A stretch of 64,000 nt of DNA, from assembly GCA_036734105.1 (NCBI GenBank), contig DAIMZH010000014.1, forward strand, positions 1 through 64,000, in the 5' to 3' direction. Under the pieces are notes generated by a model. That model did not search any database. It worked only from the letters and a program-made list of their open reading frames with translations, and was not told the DNA's origin. The translations under genes and the position numbers were made by a program. Of this stretch, positions 53,069-62,742 are shown in pieces; within the stretch, counting starts at the first letter, position 1, and each line of letters starts with the position of its first letter. The DNA comes from Azoarcus_F sp036734105 (lineage in GTDB: Bacteria; Pseudomonadota; Gammaproteobacteria; Burkholderiales; Rhodocyclaceae).

Positions 53069-53986
53069 ATGATCAGGCAGCGCACTCTAAAAGCCGAAGT
53101 GTTTACCACCGGAGTGGGTCTGCACGGCGGGCGCAAAGTTCGGATGAGACTACGCCCTGCGCCACCCGACAGCGGCATCGTGTTTCATCGCGTCGATCTC
53201 GATCCGGTGGTCTCACTGCCGGCCGATCCCTATGCGGTGTGCGACACACGCATGTGTTCAGGTCTTGAGGCCGGTCACGGTGTCAAGGTTGGCACGGTGG
53301 AGCACCTTATGTCGGCCTTGGCCGGACTCGGCATAGATAATCTCCATGTAGACATTGATGCAGCCGAGATCCCCATTCTCGACGGTAGCGCCAGCCCCTT
53401 TGTCTATCTTTTGCGTTCGGTCGGCACACAAGAGCAGGATGCACCTAAGCGTTTCATTCGCGTACTGAAAAAACTTGAGGTTCGTGAAGACGACAAATGG
53501 GTCAGTATCGAACCTCATGACGGTTTCCGGCTCGACTTTTCGATTGTGTTCAACCACCCGGCCATCGACAATACCGCGACTAGAGTCAGCGTAGACTTTG
53601 CCACTCACTGTTACCAAGAAGATGTGGCTCGGGCGCGCACCTTCGGCTTCATGCAGGACGTAGAGTTCATGCAAGCCAATGGGCTGGCCCTGGGAGGCAG
53701 TCTCGGCAATGCTATCGTAATGGATGAACACAAAGTCCTGAATGGCGAGGGTCTTCGCTATGTCGACGAGTTCGTCAAGCACAAGGTGCTGGACGCAATC
53801 GGCGACCTTTACTTGTGCGGACGCCCGATTCTCGGTGCCTATAAGGCGCACAAGGCGGGTCACGCAATGAACAACCAGCTTCTTCGTGTGCTGCTGGAAG
53901 ATGACAGTGCCTGGGAGTTGGTGAGTTTTCCCGATGCCGATGCTGCGCCTGCTTCAGTGAGGCGGCAACTGGCGGTGGTAGCATGA
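53069..53986 (+). CDS. lpxC: UDP-3-O-acyl-N-acetylglucosamine deacetylase
   Basis: 305-residue zinc hydrolase catalysing the committed step of lipid A synthesis. RQRTLKAEVFTTGVGLHGG at the start, the metal His in VEHLMSALAGLGIDN, and HKVLDAIGDL with the remaining ligands are visible. The ATG at 53069 gives exactly the family length; one at 53054 would add five residues. It is coupled by ATGA to a tiny membrane-protein gene. Confidence 0.96.
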   Translation: MIRQRTLKAEVFTTGVGLHGGRKVRMRLRPAPPDSGIVFHRVDLDPVVSLPADPYAVCDTRMCSGLEAGHGVKVGTVEHLMSALAGLGIDNLHVDIDAAEIPILDGSASPFVYLLRSVGTQEQDAPKRFIRVLKKLEVREDDKWVSIEPHDGFRLDFSIVFNHPAIDNTATRVSVDFATHCYQEDVARARTFGFMQDVEFMQANGLALGGSLGNAIVMDEHKVLNGEGLRYVDEFVKHKVLDAIGDLYLCGRPILGAYKAHKAGHAMNNQLLRVLLEDDSAWELVSFPDADAAPASVRRQLAVVA

Positions 53987-54159
53987 TCTTTGTGCGAGTG
54001 CTGGCTCTGCTGGCCCTGCTCGGTATTGGTGGCTCGCTTATCGCCTGGATGATGACAGGTAACAGACGCTACCGCAGTTGGGCGTGGACCATTCTGCAGG
54101 TCACGCTGGTCATTCTTCTGATTGTGTTTCTGTTCTTCGCCATCGAGCGCCTGCGGTAG
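53983..54159 (+). CDS. 58-residue two-helix membrane protein
   Basis: A short frame beginning MIFVRVLALLALLGIGGSLI and ending AIERLR, with two hydrophobic helices joined by a basic loop (TGNRRYRSWAW). The ATG overlaps the lpxC stop (ATGA), so coupled translation is likely. Unrecognised family. It could be a small partner of an envelope enzyme, which is inference. Confidence 0.65.
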   Translation: MIFVRVLALLALLGIGGSLIAWMMTGNRRYRSWAWTILQVTLVILLIVFLFFAIERLR

Positions 54160-54182
54160 CCTCGCAGCCGCGCTGAAGACCG

Positions 54183-54623
54183 TCACCTCGTGCCGATGCG
54201 TGCGCGGGCAATCAGTTGCGTGAGTACCTCACGGAGTTCGGAGTCTGCGGGGAGCGAAGCCTCAAGTTCGCGCAAGCTTGCGACAGCCGATTGCCCCAAC
54301 TCCCTTGGAGGCTTTGCCGCAGGCTCTGGCTTTGCGACCACTGGGCGCACCTTTACTTCAATCTTGCTGACCAGCGTGCCGGCCTCTGCCAATTGTCGTT
54401 GCAGTGTAGGCAGCAATTGACGGACGCGAGCGGCGGCACCACCATTGAGCGCAAGCAGCAGCAAGGTGTCGCCCTTCAAGTTGCCAACGGGGCAGTTTTG
54501 CGCCAGTCCGTGCGGCAACAGACGCTCCAGTTGGGCTTGCAGCGCACGCAGGCGCCGGGAGTGGTCCCGTAGTCGCCCGAGCGCGTCGCCGCTGCCCAAA
54601 AAGTCTTGCAAGCTTTGTGTCAT
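54183..54623 (-). CDS. DciA-like (DUF721) protein
   Basis: 146-residue protein whose N-terminal DUF721 core (LQDFLGSGDALGRLRDHSRRLRAL; LKGDTLLLLALNGGAAARVRQLLPTL) resembles DciA, the ancestral DnaB helicase loader/partner. A Pro/Ala/Lys-rich linker and a helical tail follow. The ATG at 54623 is at the start of family similarity. Divergent from secA, the usual place for this gene. Confidence 0.8.
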   Translation of the reverse strand: MTQSLQDFLGSGDALGRLRDHSRRLRALQAQLERLLPHGLAQNCPVGNLKGDTLLLLALNGGAAARVRQLLPTLQRQLAEAGTLVSKIEVKVRPVVAKPEPAAKPPRELGQSAVASLRELEASLPADSELREVLTQLIARARIGTR

Positions 54624-54775
54624 GGCGATATCAGTTGTTGTGCGCAATCACCAAGTGTAAGTGAAAGAGGGGCGGTTTCGTCAGTCGTGGATGCCGATCC
54701 ATCCGGAGTTTCGCAGGCGAGTTGTTCTGCCGTGCTAAAATAGCGCATTTGTCGAACCGGACCCCCCAAACCATC

Positions 54776-57499
54776 ATGATCGCCGGCCTGTTCAAGAAGA
54801 TTTTCGGTAGTCGCAACGACCGCCTGATTCGTCAGTATTCCAAAAAAGTTCGTGTCATCAGCAATCTGGAGCCCAAGGTTGCTGCTCTGAGCGATGCTGA
54901 GTTGCGCGAGAAAACCAACGAGTTCAGGCAGCGCCTGGCCAACGGCGAGACGCTCGATAATTTGTTGCCCGAGGCATTCGCGGTGGTCCGGGAAGCCGGC
55001 AAGCGTGTGCACAACATGCGCCACTTTGACACTCAGTTGATTGGTGGCATGGTGTTGCACGATGGCAAGATCGCCGAAATGAAGACCGGTGAGGGCAAGA
55101 CGCTGGTCGCCACTTTGCCAGCCTACCTCAACGCGCTTGCAGGCAAGGGCGTGCACGTCATCACGGTTAACGATTATCTCGCCAGCCGTGATGCCGAGTG
55201 GATGGGGCGCTTGTATGGTTTTCTCGGCCTGACCACTGGGTGCAATCTGTCGCGTATGTCGCATGCCCAGAAACAGGCAGCCTACGCGTCCGACATCACC
55301 TACGGCACCAACAATGAATTTGGCTTCGACTACCTGCGCGACAACATGGTGTACTCGCTGTCCGACCGGGTGCAGCGTGGCCTCACTTACGCGGTGGTCG
55401 ACGAGGTCGACTCCATCCTCATTGATGAGGCACGCACGCCGCTGATCATCTCTGGCCAGGCTGAAGATCACACCGAGCTCTATCTCAAGCTCAACCAGGT
55501 TGCGCCAACGCTGAAGAAGCAGGAGGGCGAAGGCAATGACGTAACCGATCCCGGCGACTACACGGTCGACCTCAAGAGCCGTCAGGTGCTACTCACCGAG
55601 CAGGGGCACGAGACGGCCGAGCAGGTGTTGACCCGCATGGGACTACTCGCTGAAGGTGCCAGCCTGTATGACCCAGGCAATATCCTGCTGGTGCATCATC
55701 TATACGCAGCCTTGCGGGCCCATGTGTTGTATCTCAAGGATCAGCATTACGTGGTGCAGAATGGTGAGGTTGTCATTGTGGATGAGTTCACCGGTCGCCT
55801 TATGGCGGGCCGTCGCTGGTCTGACGGCTTGCATCAGGCAGTCGAGGCCAAGGAAGGCGTGCGCATTCAGGCAGAGAACCAGACGCTCGCGTCCATCACC
55901 TTCCAGAATTACTTCCGCATGTATGACAAGCTTGCAGGCATGACCGGTACTGCGGATACCGAGGCCTTCGAGTTTCATTCCATCTACAGCCTTGAAACCG
56001 TAATTGTTCCCACCAACCGGGACATGCGGCGAAAGGACGAAAACGACAAGGTCTATCGTACCGCCAAGGAAAAATGGAACGCGGTAATTGACGACATCCG
56101 CTCCTGCGTGGAGCGTGGCCAGCCGGTGCTGGTCGGCACTACCTCCATCGAGGTTAACGAGTTTCTGTCCGATCAACTCAAGAAAGCCAAGATCAAGCAT
56201 CAACTGCTCAATGCCAAGCAGCATGACAGCGAAGCGCAGATTGTGGCGCAGGCTGGCCAGCCGGGTATCGTGACCATCGCCACCAATATGGCAGGTCGCG
56301 GCACCGACATTGTGCTCGGCGGCAACATCGAGAGCAATATCGAGGCAGTACGCAACGACGAAAGCCTGTCCGACGATGACAAGAAGGCGCGTATCGAGAA
56401 GATGCGGGAAGACTGGATCAAGGTGCATGAGCAGGTGATCAAGGCCGGTGGCCTGCATATCATCGGCACCGAACGGCATGAGTCGCGCCGCATAGACAAC
56501 CAGTTGCGTGGTCGTGCCGGGCGTCAGGGTGACCCCGGTACAAGCCGCTTTTACCTGTCGCTTGAAGATCCACTGATGAAGATTTTCGCTGGCGACCGTC
56601 TCAACGCCATCATGGTCAGGCTGAACATGCCCGAGGGTGAGGCCATTGAGGCAAAAATGGTGACACGCTCGCTGGAGTCGGCTCAGCGCAAGGTTGAACA
56701 GCGAAACTTCGATATCCGCAAGCAGTTGCTGGAGTACGACGACGTTTCAAACGACCAGCGCAAGGTCATCTACCAGCAGCGCAACGAGTTGCTCACCTCT
56801 GACGATATTTCCGAAACCATCAAGAGCATGCGCGAGGGTGTTCTTCACGACACCTTCCGAGCGCATGTTCCGGCTCAGAGCGTTGAGGAGCAATGGGATA
56901 TTCCTGCACTTGAACTGGCACTGGCTGCCGAGTTTCAACTCAAGCTGCCGGTTGGAGAGTGGGTCACAGCAGAGCCGACGCTCGACGACGACGCGATTCT
57001 GGCGCGCATTCTCACGGCTGCTGAAGAGGCCTATGCACACAAGACCGGCCTCGTCGAACCCGCAGCCTGGCATCAGTTCGAGCGCAACGTCATGCTGCAA
57101 AGCCTTGACAATCACTGGCGCGAACACCTCGCTGCGCTCGATCACCTGCGCCAGGGCATTCACCTCAGAGGCTATGCCCAGAAGAACCCCAAGCAGGAAT
57201 ACAAGCGTGAAGCATTCGAGCTTTTCGAAGCATTGCTCGAAACAGTGCGCAAGGACGTCACCAAACTGCTTATGGCGGTTCAAGTACGCACCGAATCTCA
57301 ACTCGAAAGCGTAGAAAAACCGCAAGAACCCGAGAACGTCGCTTATCACCATTCCAGCTATGAGGACGCGCTCGGAGAACAACCCGCAGCCGGAAAGCAG
57401 CAGCCTCAAACCAATGCGCTTCCCAAGGTGGGACGCAATGATCCCTGCCCCTGCGGTTCGGGCAAGAAATACAAGCATTGCCATGGCAAGCTGAGCTGA
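54776..57499 (+). CDS. secA: Preprotein translocase ATPase SecA
   Basis: 907-residue motor of the Sec pathway. It has the N-terminal IAGLFKKIFGSRNDR, Walker A MKTGEGKTLVATLPAYL, Walker B VVDEVDSILIDEARTPLIISG, the helicase motif TNMAGRGTDIVLGGN, GRAGRQGDPG, and the C-terminal zinc tail CPCGSGKKYKHCHG, which binds SecB. The start at 54776 matches the family. Confidence 0.98.
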   Translation: MIAGLFKKIFGSRNDRLIRQYSKKVRVISNLEPKVAALSDAELREKTNEFRQRLANGETLDNLLPEAFAVVREAGKRVHNMRHFDTQLIGGMVLHDGKIAEMKTGEGKTLVATLPAYLNALAGKGVHVITVNDYLASRDAEWMGRLYGFLGLTTGCNLSRMSHAQKQAAYASDITYGTNNEFGFDYLRDNMVYSLSDRVQRGLTYAVVDEVDSILIDEARTPLIISGQAEDHTELYLKLNQVAPTLKKQEGEGNDVTDPGDYTVDLKSRQVLLTEQGHETAEQVLTRMGLLAEGASLYDPGNILLVHHLYAALRAHVLYLKDQHYVVQNGEVVIVDEFTGRLMAGRRWSDGLHQAVEAKEGVRIQAENQTLASITFQNYFRMYDKLAGMTGTADTEAFEFHSIYSLETVIVPTNRDMRRKDENDKVYRTAKEKWNAVIDDIRSCVERGQPVLVGTTSIEVNEFLSDQLKKAKIKHQLLNAKQHDSEAQIVAQAGQPGIVTIATNMAGRGTDIVLGGNIESNIEAVRNDESLSDDDKKARIEKMREDWIKVHEQVIKAGGLHIIGTERHESRRIDNQLRGRAGRQGDPGTSRFYLSLEDPLMKIFAGDRLNAIMVRLNMPEGEAIEAKMVTRSLESAQRKVEQRNFDIRKQLLEYDDVSNDQRKVIYQQRNELLTSDDISETIKSMREGVLHDTFRAHVPAQSVEEQWDIPALELALAAEFQLKLPVGEWVTAEPTLDDDAILARILTAAEEAYAHKTGLVEPAAWHQFERNVMLQSLDNHWREHLAALDHLRQGIHLRGYAQKNPKQEYKREAFELFEALLETVRKDVTKLLMAVQVRTESQLESVEKPQEPENVAYHHSSYEDALGEQPAAGKQQPQTNALPKVGRNDPCPCGSGKKYKHCHGKLS

Positions 57500-57511
57500 C
57501 AACCGATGTTG

Positions 57512-57539
57512 AAAACGGCCCGATCGGGTCGTTTTTTTT
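57512..57539 (+). terminator. Rho-independent terminator of secA
   Basis: Hairpin AACGGCCCG-at-CGGGTCGTT followed by a run of eight T residues, 13 bp past the secA stop. Confidence 0.9.
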
Positions 57540-57623
57540 GGCTGACAAGCTGCGCTATCACGCCAGTTTGTCCGACACAGGTAGAATGCAGACCTTCACG
57601 TTCTTCCCTGACGGAGCCTGTTC

Positions 57624-58862
57624 ATGCCTGTGAATTATTCAACCCCTACCGCATCCGAGCTGTTTGCTGTGCCGGGCGTTCGTCTTGGCGTGGCCGAGGC
57701 GGGTATCCGCAAGCTCAACCGGCGTGATCTCACCCTGCTTGCGCTGGATGAAGGCAGTCGTGTGGCAGGGGTGTTCACCCTTAACAGGTTTTGTGCGGCA
57801 CCGGTGCATATCTGCCGCGAGCATCTGCGTGATCAACATGTTAGGGCGCTGTTGATCAACACCGGCGTGGCAAACGCCGGAACCGGCGACCAGGGAATGG
57901 CGGACGCAAAAGCCTGCTGTGAGTCGCTGGCAGGTTTGCTGGAGATATCGCCCCGGCAGGTGTTGCCATTTTCCACCGGTGTCATTCTTGAGCCGCTACC
58001 GGTCAATCGGATTGTGGCCGGATTGCCGGCTGTGCTGGCCAACGCCAGGGCCGACGGTTGGCACGACGCTGCCCACGCCATCATGACCACCGATACCGTG
58101 GCCAAGGCGGCCTCGCGCCAAGTCGATATCGGCGGTGTCACCGTCACCCTCACCGGCATCAGCAAGGGAGCCGGCATGATCCGGCCCAACATGGCCACCA
58201 TGCTGGGCTTTGTCGCGACCGATGCCAATATTTCTCAGGCCTTGCTTGCCACTCTGGTGGCAGAGGCAGCAGACCTCTCCTTCAACAGCATTACCGTTGA
58301 TGGGGACACATCAACAAACGATTCCTTCATCCTCATCGCAACCTGCCAAGCCAGCCACCCCGAAATCACTGACCCGACATCGCAAGCCTATCTGGCGCTG
58401 CGTGACGCGATAGTCGGCATCTCGGTTGAGCTGGCGCAGGCAATTGTGCGCGACGGGGAGGGCGCCACCAAGTTCATGACGGTCACGGTCGAGGGCGGAC
58501 GCGACCGCGATGAGTGCCGCAAGATTGCCTACGCGGTGGCTCACTCGCCGTTGGTCAAGACGGCATTCTTTGCATCCGACCCCAACCTGGGTCGAATTCT
58601 TGCCGCCATCGGCTACGCCGGGGTCGAAGACCTGGATACCTCGATACTGTCGGTGTGCCTGGAAAGTCCGGACGAGTCGGTGCTGGTGGCCGAGAAGGGT
58701 GGGCGTGCCGACAGCTACCGGGAAGAGGCTGGCGCTCGCGTGATGGCCGGTGCCGAGATCACGATACGGGTGCATCTCGCCCGTGGCGAAGCTGCCGCCA
58801 CCGTGTGGACCTGCGACTTTTCGTATGACTACGTCAAGATCAACGCAGACTATCGCAGCTAG
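57624..58862 (+). CDS. argJ: Bifunctional glutamate N-acetyltransferase / amino-acid acetyltransferase
   Basis: 412-residue Ntn-fold enzyme of the cyclic arginine pathway, made as a precursor that cleaves itself before Thr192 (GMIRPNMATMLGF). Other signatures are INTGVANAGTG, FSTGVILEPL, DGDTSTNDS and EGATKFMTV. Its presence suggests acetyl recycling from N-acetylornithine. The ornithine branch also feeds the OlsB substrate. Confidence 0.97.
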   Translation: MPVNYSTPTASELFAVPGVRLGVAEAGIRKLNRRDLTLLALDEGSRVAGVFTLNRFCAAPVHICREHLRDQHVRALLINTGVANAGTGDQGMADAKACCESLAGLLEISPRQVLPFSTGVILEPLPVNRIVAGLPAVLANARADGWHDAAHAIMTTDTVAKAASRQVDIGGVTVTLTGISKGAGMIRPNMATMLGFVATDANISQALLATLVAEAADLSFNSITVDGDTSTNDSFILIATCQASHPEITDPTSQAYLALRDAIVGISVELAQAIVRDGEGATKFMTVTVEGGRDRDECRKIAYAVAHSPLVKTAFFASDPNLGRILAAIGYAGVEDLDTSILSVCLESPDESVLVAEKGGRADSYREEAGARVMAGAEITIRVHLARGEAAATVWTCDFSYDYVKINADYRS

Positions 58863-59184
58863 CAGGTTGTCGGGCTTGAGCGATCGTCGCGAGCCGAATG
58901 GGAAAGCGAGGTCAGGTTCGTTCGTTTTTGAGGCGCCTAGTGGTTCTATGCAACGAAAAAACGAGCGAATATGGACCGCTTCTCCCACTGGCGCAGCAGA
59001 TCAGTCTCAAGTCCGACAGGCTGCTATGCATTGCCCAAGGCGGTCGGAGCTGGGCATCGCCACCACTTCAATCGCAAAACCGCCCGGTTTAGTTTCAGGC
59101 AGTTCGGGGGCGCATGCAAACCCCCTCCCAAACCCGGTTCTGGTCGACCGGGCAAAATGCCTGCCGTGACTCAGCCGTTTCTTG
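58863..59184. other. argJ-apaG spacer with a 13-bp inverted repeat
   Basis: 322 bp with no convincing gene. TTCGTTCGTTTTT (58917-58929) and AAAAACGAGCGAA (58957-58969) form a stem with a single G-T wobble around a 27-nt loop. It may act as a bidirectional terminator between the convergent argJ and apaG. The remaining sequence shows nothing I recognise. Confidence 0.5.
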
Positions 59185-59562
59185 TCAGTGCAGCACGCGC
59201 GGCATGGCTAGCGTGAATGGCGGAATCTGCACGTCAAGATGGGTGCCGTCCTCGGCAATCATCTGATAACTGCCGTGCATGGTGCCAACCGGCGTTTTAA
59301 GCACCGAGCCGCTGGTGTAGCGAAACTGCTCGCCTGGCGCCAATCGCGGCTTCTCTCCTACAACCCCTTCGCCGCGGACTTCTTGATGATGTCCGCTGCC
59401 ATCGGTGATCACCCAGTGGCGGCTAAGCAATTGAACCGGCACCTCGCCAAGGTTGGTGATGGTAATGTGGTAGGCAAATACATGCCTGTCGTCGTTCGGA
59501 TCGGACTGAGCCGCAATGAATTCGGCTACAGCTTCGACACGAACCTGATACTTGTCAGTCAT
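59185..59562 (-). CDS. apaG: ApaG domain protein
   Basis: 125-residue all-beta (fibronectin-III-like) protein. YQVRVEAVAEFIAAQSDP, FAYHITITNLG, LLSRHWVITDG, VRGEGVVGEKPRLAPGE and GTMHGSYQMI are the family blocks. The biochemical role in bacteria is unclear. The ATG at 59562 gives the normal length; it stands alone rather than beside apaH. Confidence 0.95.
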   Translation of the reverse strand: MTDKYQVRVEAVAEFIAAQSDPNDDRHVFAYHITITNLGEVPVQLLSRHWVITDGSGHHQEVRGEGVVGEKPRLAPGEQFRYTSGSVLKTPVGTMHGSYQMIAEDGTHLDVQIPPFTLAMPRVLH

Positions 59563-59682
59563 TGTCGGGAAACCTGTCTTTGAAGTTGTTATTAACCACG
59601 CGCTGATCCAGTCAGTGTCGCGAGTCGAGCGGCAGACCGTCGCTATCCGGTAAAATAACATCTTTTGTCGGAAGCGCAGCCA

Positions 59683-61050
59683 ATGTCAGTCTCAAGCCTC
59701 ATCGCCTTATCGCCTCTCGATGGTCGTTATCAGTCCAAGGTCGAAGCCTTGCGCGACCATTTTTCCGAGCATGGTCTCATACGCAATCGGGTGCGGGTAG
59801 AGGTGGCCTGGCTCAAGGCCCTTGCAGCCGAGATATCGCTGTCGGAAATCGCACCCTTTTCAAGTACCACCGTGGCTGAGCTTGACGCCATGGTCGAGGG
59901 CTTTAGTGAGGCAGACAGCGCTGCAGTCAAAGCTATTGAAGCAACCACCAACCACGACGTCAAGGCGGTTGAATACTGGCTCAAGCAGCGTTTTGCGCAC
60001 AATGCCGAGGTCGTCAAGGTGACCGAGTTCATCCACTTTGCCTGCACATCGGAAGACATCAACAACACCTCGCATGCGCTCATGCTGCGCGAAGGGCGCG
60101 ATGCGGGGTTGTTACCGGCGCTGGATGCCGTCATTGCCCGCTTCAGGGCACTGGCCCATGAGCACGCCGAGTTGCCCATGCTGTCGCGCACGCATGGCCA
60201 GCCCGCCAGCCCAACCACTCTGGGCAAGGAGATGGCCAACATCGCCGCGCGGCTGATCCGCGCGCGTGAGGCTATCGCCCGGGTTGAGCTGACCGCCAAG
60301 TTCAACGGCGCAGTCGGCAACTACAACGCGCACCTGTCGGCCTGGCCCGGCTTCGACTGGGAGAGCTTCAACAAGGCCTTTATCGAGTCACTTGGGCTCG
60401 CTTTCAACCCCTACACCATACAGATCGAACCGCATGACGCGATGGCCGAACTGTTCGACGCCGTGGCACGTGCCAACACCATGCTCATCGACGCCAGCCG
60501 TGACCTGTGGATGTACATCTCCTTTGGCTACTTCAAGCAAAAGCTCAAGGAAGGCGAGGTGGGTTCCTCCACCATGCCGCACAAGGTCAACCCAATCGAC
60601 TTTGAAAACGCCGAAGGCAACCTGGGCATTGCCAATGCCGTCCTCAAGCATTTCTCCGAAAAGCTGCCGGTGTCGCGCATGCAGCGCGACCTCACCGACT
60701 CCACCGTGCTGCGCAACATGGGCGTGGGCTTTGGCCACACCGTGCTGGCGCTTGACTCCTGCCTGCGTGGGCTGAACAAGCTCGAAGCCGACCCGCAACG
60801 TCTGGCTGCCGACCTGGAAAACGCCTGGGAGGTGCTGGCCGAACCGGTTCAAACCGTGATGCGCCGATACGCCATCGAAAACCCATACGAACAGCTCAAG
60901 GCCATGACCCGCGGCAAGGGCATCACCCGTGACGCCTTGCACGCCTTCATCGCCACACTGGCCATCCCCGAAGCCGAAAGGCAGCGTCTGCTGGACATGA
61001 CCCCAGCCAGCTATGTCGGCAAGGCAGTCGAACTGGCCAAGCGTATCTGA
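59683..61050 (+). CDS. purB: Adenylosuccinate lyase
   Basis: 455-residue fumarase-superfamily enzyme acting twice in purine synthesis. The N-terminal IALSPLDGRYQSKV, HFACTSEDINN, LSRTHGQPASPTTLGKEM and the signature GSSTMPHKVNPIDFENAEGN with the catalytic serine are complete. The ATG at 59683 is favoured over a TTG at 59665. A small DUF2322-type gene follows by 12 bp. Confidence 0.97.
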   Translation: MSVSSLIALSPLDGRYQSKVEALRDHFSEHGLIRNRVRVEVAWLKALAAEISLSEIAPFSSTTVAELDAMVEGFSEADSAAVKAIEATTNHDVKAVEYWLKQRFAHNAEVVKVTEFIHFACTSEDINNTSHALMLREGRDAGLLPALDAVIARFRALAHEHAELPMLSRTHGQPASPTTLGKEMANIAARLIRAREAIARVELTAKFNGAVGNYNAHLSAWPGFDWESFNKAFIESLGLAFNPYTIQIEPHDAMAELFDAVARANTMLIDASRDLWMYISFGYFKQKLKEGEVGSSTMPHKVNPIDFENAEGNLGIANAVLKHFSEKLPVSRMQRDLTDSTVLRNMGVGFGHTVLALDSCLRGLNKLEADPQRLAADLENAWEVLAEPVQTVMRRYAIENPYEQLKAMTRGKGITRDALHAFIATLAIPEAERQRLLDMTPASYVGKAVELAKRI

Positions 61051-61062
61051 AGGGGAGCGAAA

Positions 61063-61380
61063 ATGGCTTTTGCCGAAAATCTCAAACAACTGCCCAAGGT
61101 TTCGCACCTGGCCGCGATGGAACTGCGCGACAGCGCCGACACCGTTTTGGCGACCATCGAAAACAAGCCGGGCCAAGCTGGATCACTTGCGGTATACAAC
61201 CACCTGGCTCAACTGTTCGGTGCGATCACACCGGATGCCGCCCGCAAGGGTCTGGAGCTATACGCCGAGCACACCGAAGACGCGCGTAGCAACCCGGGCA
61301 AACACCCCAACATCGACCGCCTGTTCGGGCTAGTCGAGCGAGGCGAAACGCTGACCATCAAGCAGGTGTTTGCGGTCTGA
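61063..61380 (+). CDS. Small conserved protein, DUF2322-like
   Basis: 105-residue soluble helical protein (MAFAENLKQLPKVSHLAAMEL ...). The overall pattern and C-terminal HPNIDRLFGLVERGE resemble the DUF2322 family of beta/gammaproteobacteria, function unknown. AAGGGGAG lies about 6 bases before the ATG. It is probably cotranscribed with purB. Confidence 0.75.
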   Translation: MAFAENLKQLPKVSHLAAMELRDSADTVLATIENKPGQAGSLAVYNHLAQLFGAITPDAARKGLELYAEHTEDARSNPGKHPNIDRLFGLVERGETLTIKQVFAV

Positions 61381-61387
61381 GCGGTGT

Positions 61388-61418
61388 CGTGCGGCGTTGG
61401 GGGACTCAACGCCGCACG
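61388..61418 (+). terminator. Perfect 12-bp hairpin after the DUF2322-like gene
   Basis: CGTGCGGCGTTG-ggggact-CAACGCCGCACG starts 8 bp past the stop codon. It lacks a T-run but is the only strong structure before the convergent gene. The remaining bases to 61617 show nothing recognisable. Confidence 0.6.
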
Positions 61419-61617
61419 GGTAGCGGATAGGGTGATGGCAAACTTGGCTTGTTGGTTGTGGTCTGGCGGTGGGTGTTGAGGGTGCTGGCAGACGAAAATT
61501 GCCGGTTGCTTGCGATCCACCGGGGCGTTTTAGCAAGAATCGCGGCAAGGATGAGACGGTGCGGTGGCAGACTACTTTCTAGCCAGACCCCAACCAGTGG
61601 CATCTGGCCAACAGTTC

Positions 61618-62586
61618 TCACTGTGAGCTGTTCGTAAGACCGGCCTGGGGCGACTGCGTGAACACGCTGGTTTCCGGATTGAAGGCCACCCAGGCGAACC
61701 AGAACGCGATCAGGCTCGGGATTTCGTCGCCGTTTTCGGCCAGCACGCGGCCGCTGCGGGCTGCTGTATCAAACTCAACGCGCACCGACTGGCCGCCGAT
61801 GACGTCCTCGATGGTTTGTACCTTGGCGCGATCAAGGGTGGAGAAGGGGTAGGCTTTGCTGTGACCGGCAAGCTTCACTCCGATCACCTGCTCTTTGGGG
61901 TGCAGGCGTGCGTCACTGAATCGCACCGGAAACATCAGTTGATCGCTCTCGACATAGTCCGCATACGGATTGCGTTGATAGTCGCGGCGGAAACCCGTAT
62001 CTGGCGACAGCACTTCGGTGTCCGGATGTCGGGCCAGCCAGTCACTCCAACTGGTGTGGGCGGTAGGCAGAAATTCGAGTTTTTCACCCTGCATTGGCCC
62101 GCTGATTGCCTCGGCCATGATCTGCGACCACAGAGACTCGGTCTCGCGGTCATAAAGCAGAACATCGCTGTTGTACAACAGACCCGATACCCCAAGTGTG
62201 AGATCGCGCCCGTCTACCCTCGCCGCAAACACCATGCCGGTACCGCACAGCGGGCAGAAGGTAATCGCTACGGTATCGTCACCAAACCGGTCGTTAACGA
62301 CTTCGTGCCAGTTCAGGATTGCGATTGGATACGCCCGCGTGATGTCGGCATGACTGAAGCCGAGCACTCTATCGTCGGGTTTCAGGAAATCTGCATCATC
62401 CGCGCTGACGAAGCGTGGTCGGTCTATGGACGGGATGCCGTCGCGGGGCGGTCCGCCATGATGGATCTCGTCGACCGGAATGCTCGCGCCGGTCAGATTG
62501 AATCCATTCTTGGTGACCAAGCCGGAGGCTGAGTCAGCCGTTGCGGCGGCTACGACCAGCAAGAGCAAAAGCAGTAAGCGTTTCAT
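61618..62586 (-). CDS. Secreted DUF3179-family protein
   Basis: 322-residue exported protein. A signal peptide (LLLLLLLVVAAATADS) is followed by a domain with FCPLCGTGMVF (paired cysteines), LGVSGLLYNSDVLLYDRETESLWSQ, and GEKLEFLPTAHTSW, all typical of DUF3179. The function is unknown; a metal or thiol role through the Cys pair is inference. The ATG at 62586 is chosen at the signal peptide. Confidence 0.88.
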   Translation of the reverse strand: MKRLLLLLLLVVAAATADSASGLVTKNGFNLTGASIPVDEIHHGGPPRDGIPSIDRPRFVSADDADFLKPDDRVLGFSHADITRAYPIAILNWHEVVNDRFGDDTVAITFCPLCGTGMVFAARVDGRDLTLGVSGLLYNSDVLLYDRETESLWSQIMAEAISGPMQGEKLEFLPTAHTSWSDWLARHPDTEVLSPDTGFRRDYQRNPYADYVESDQLMFPVRFSDARLHPKEQVIGVKLAGHSKAYPFSTLDRAKVQTIEDVIGGQSVRVEFDTAARSGRVLAENGDEIPSLIAFWFAWVAFNPETSVFTQSPQAGLTNSSQ

Positions 62587-62742
62587 GTCATTCTCCTTTA
62601 CAAGCCTGTTTGTGGTCCTTGTCGGTGCGGCATAAACCGCACCGGTCCGGCGCCAGACCTCGATAAGGAGTTGACGAATGAAACGCCTGGAGCTTACGCC
62701 GACAAGCGAAAAATTGAGAATCCGACGGTGTAATGTTTCCGG

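Noticed and set aside
58750..59169. 139-residue frame over the end of argJ and the following spacer
   Set aside because: No ribosome-binding site and mixed Arg/Pro/Ser content; the first part is simply argJ in another frame.
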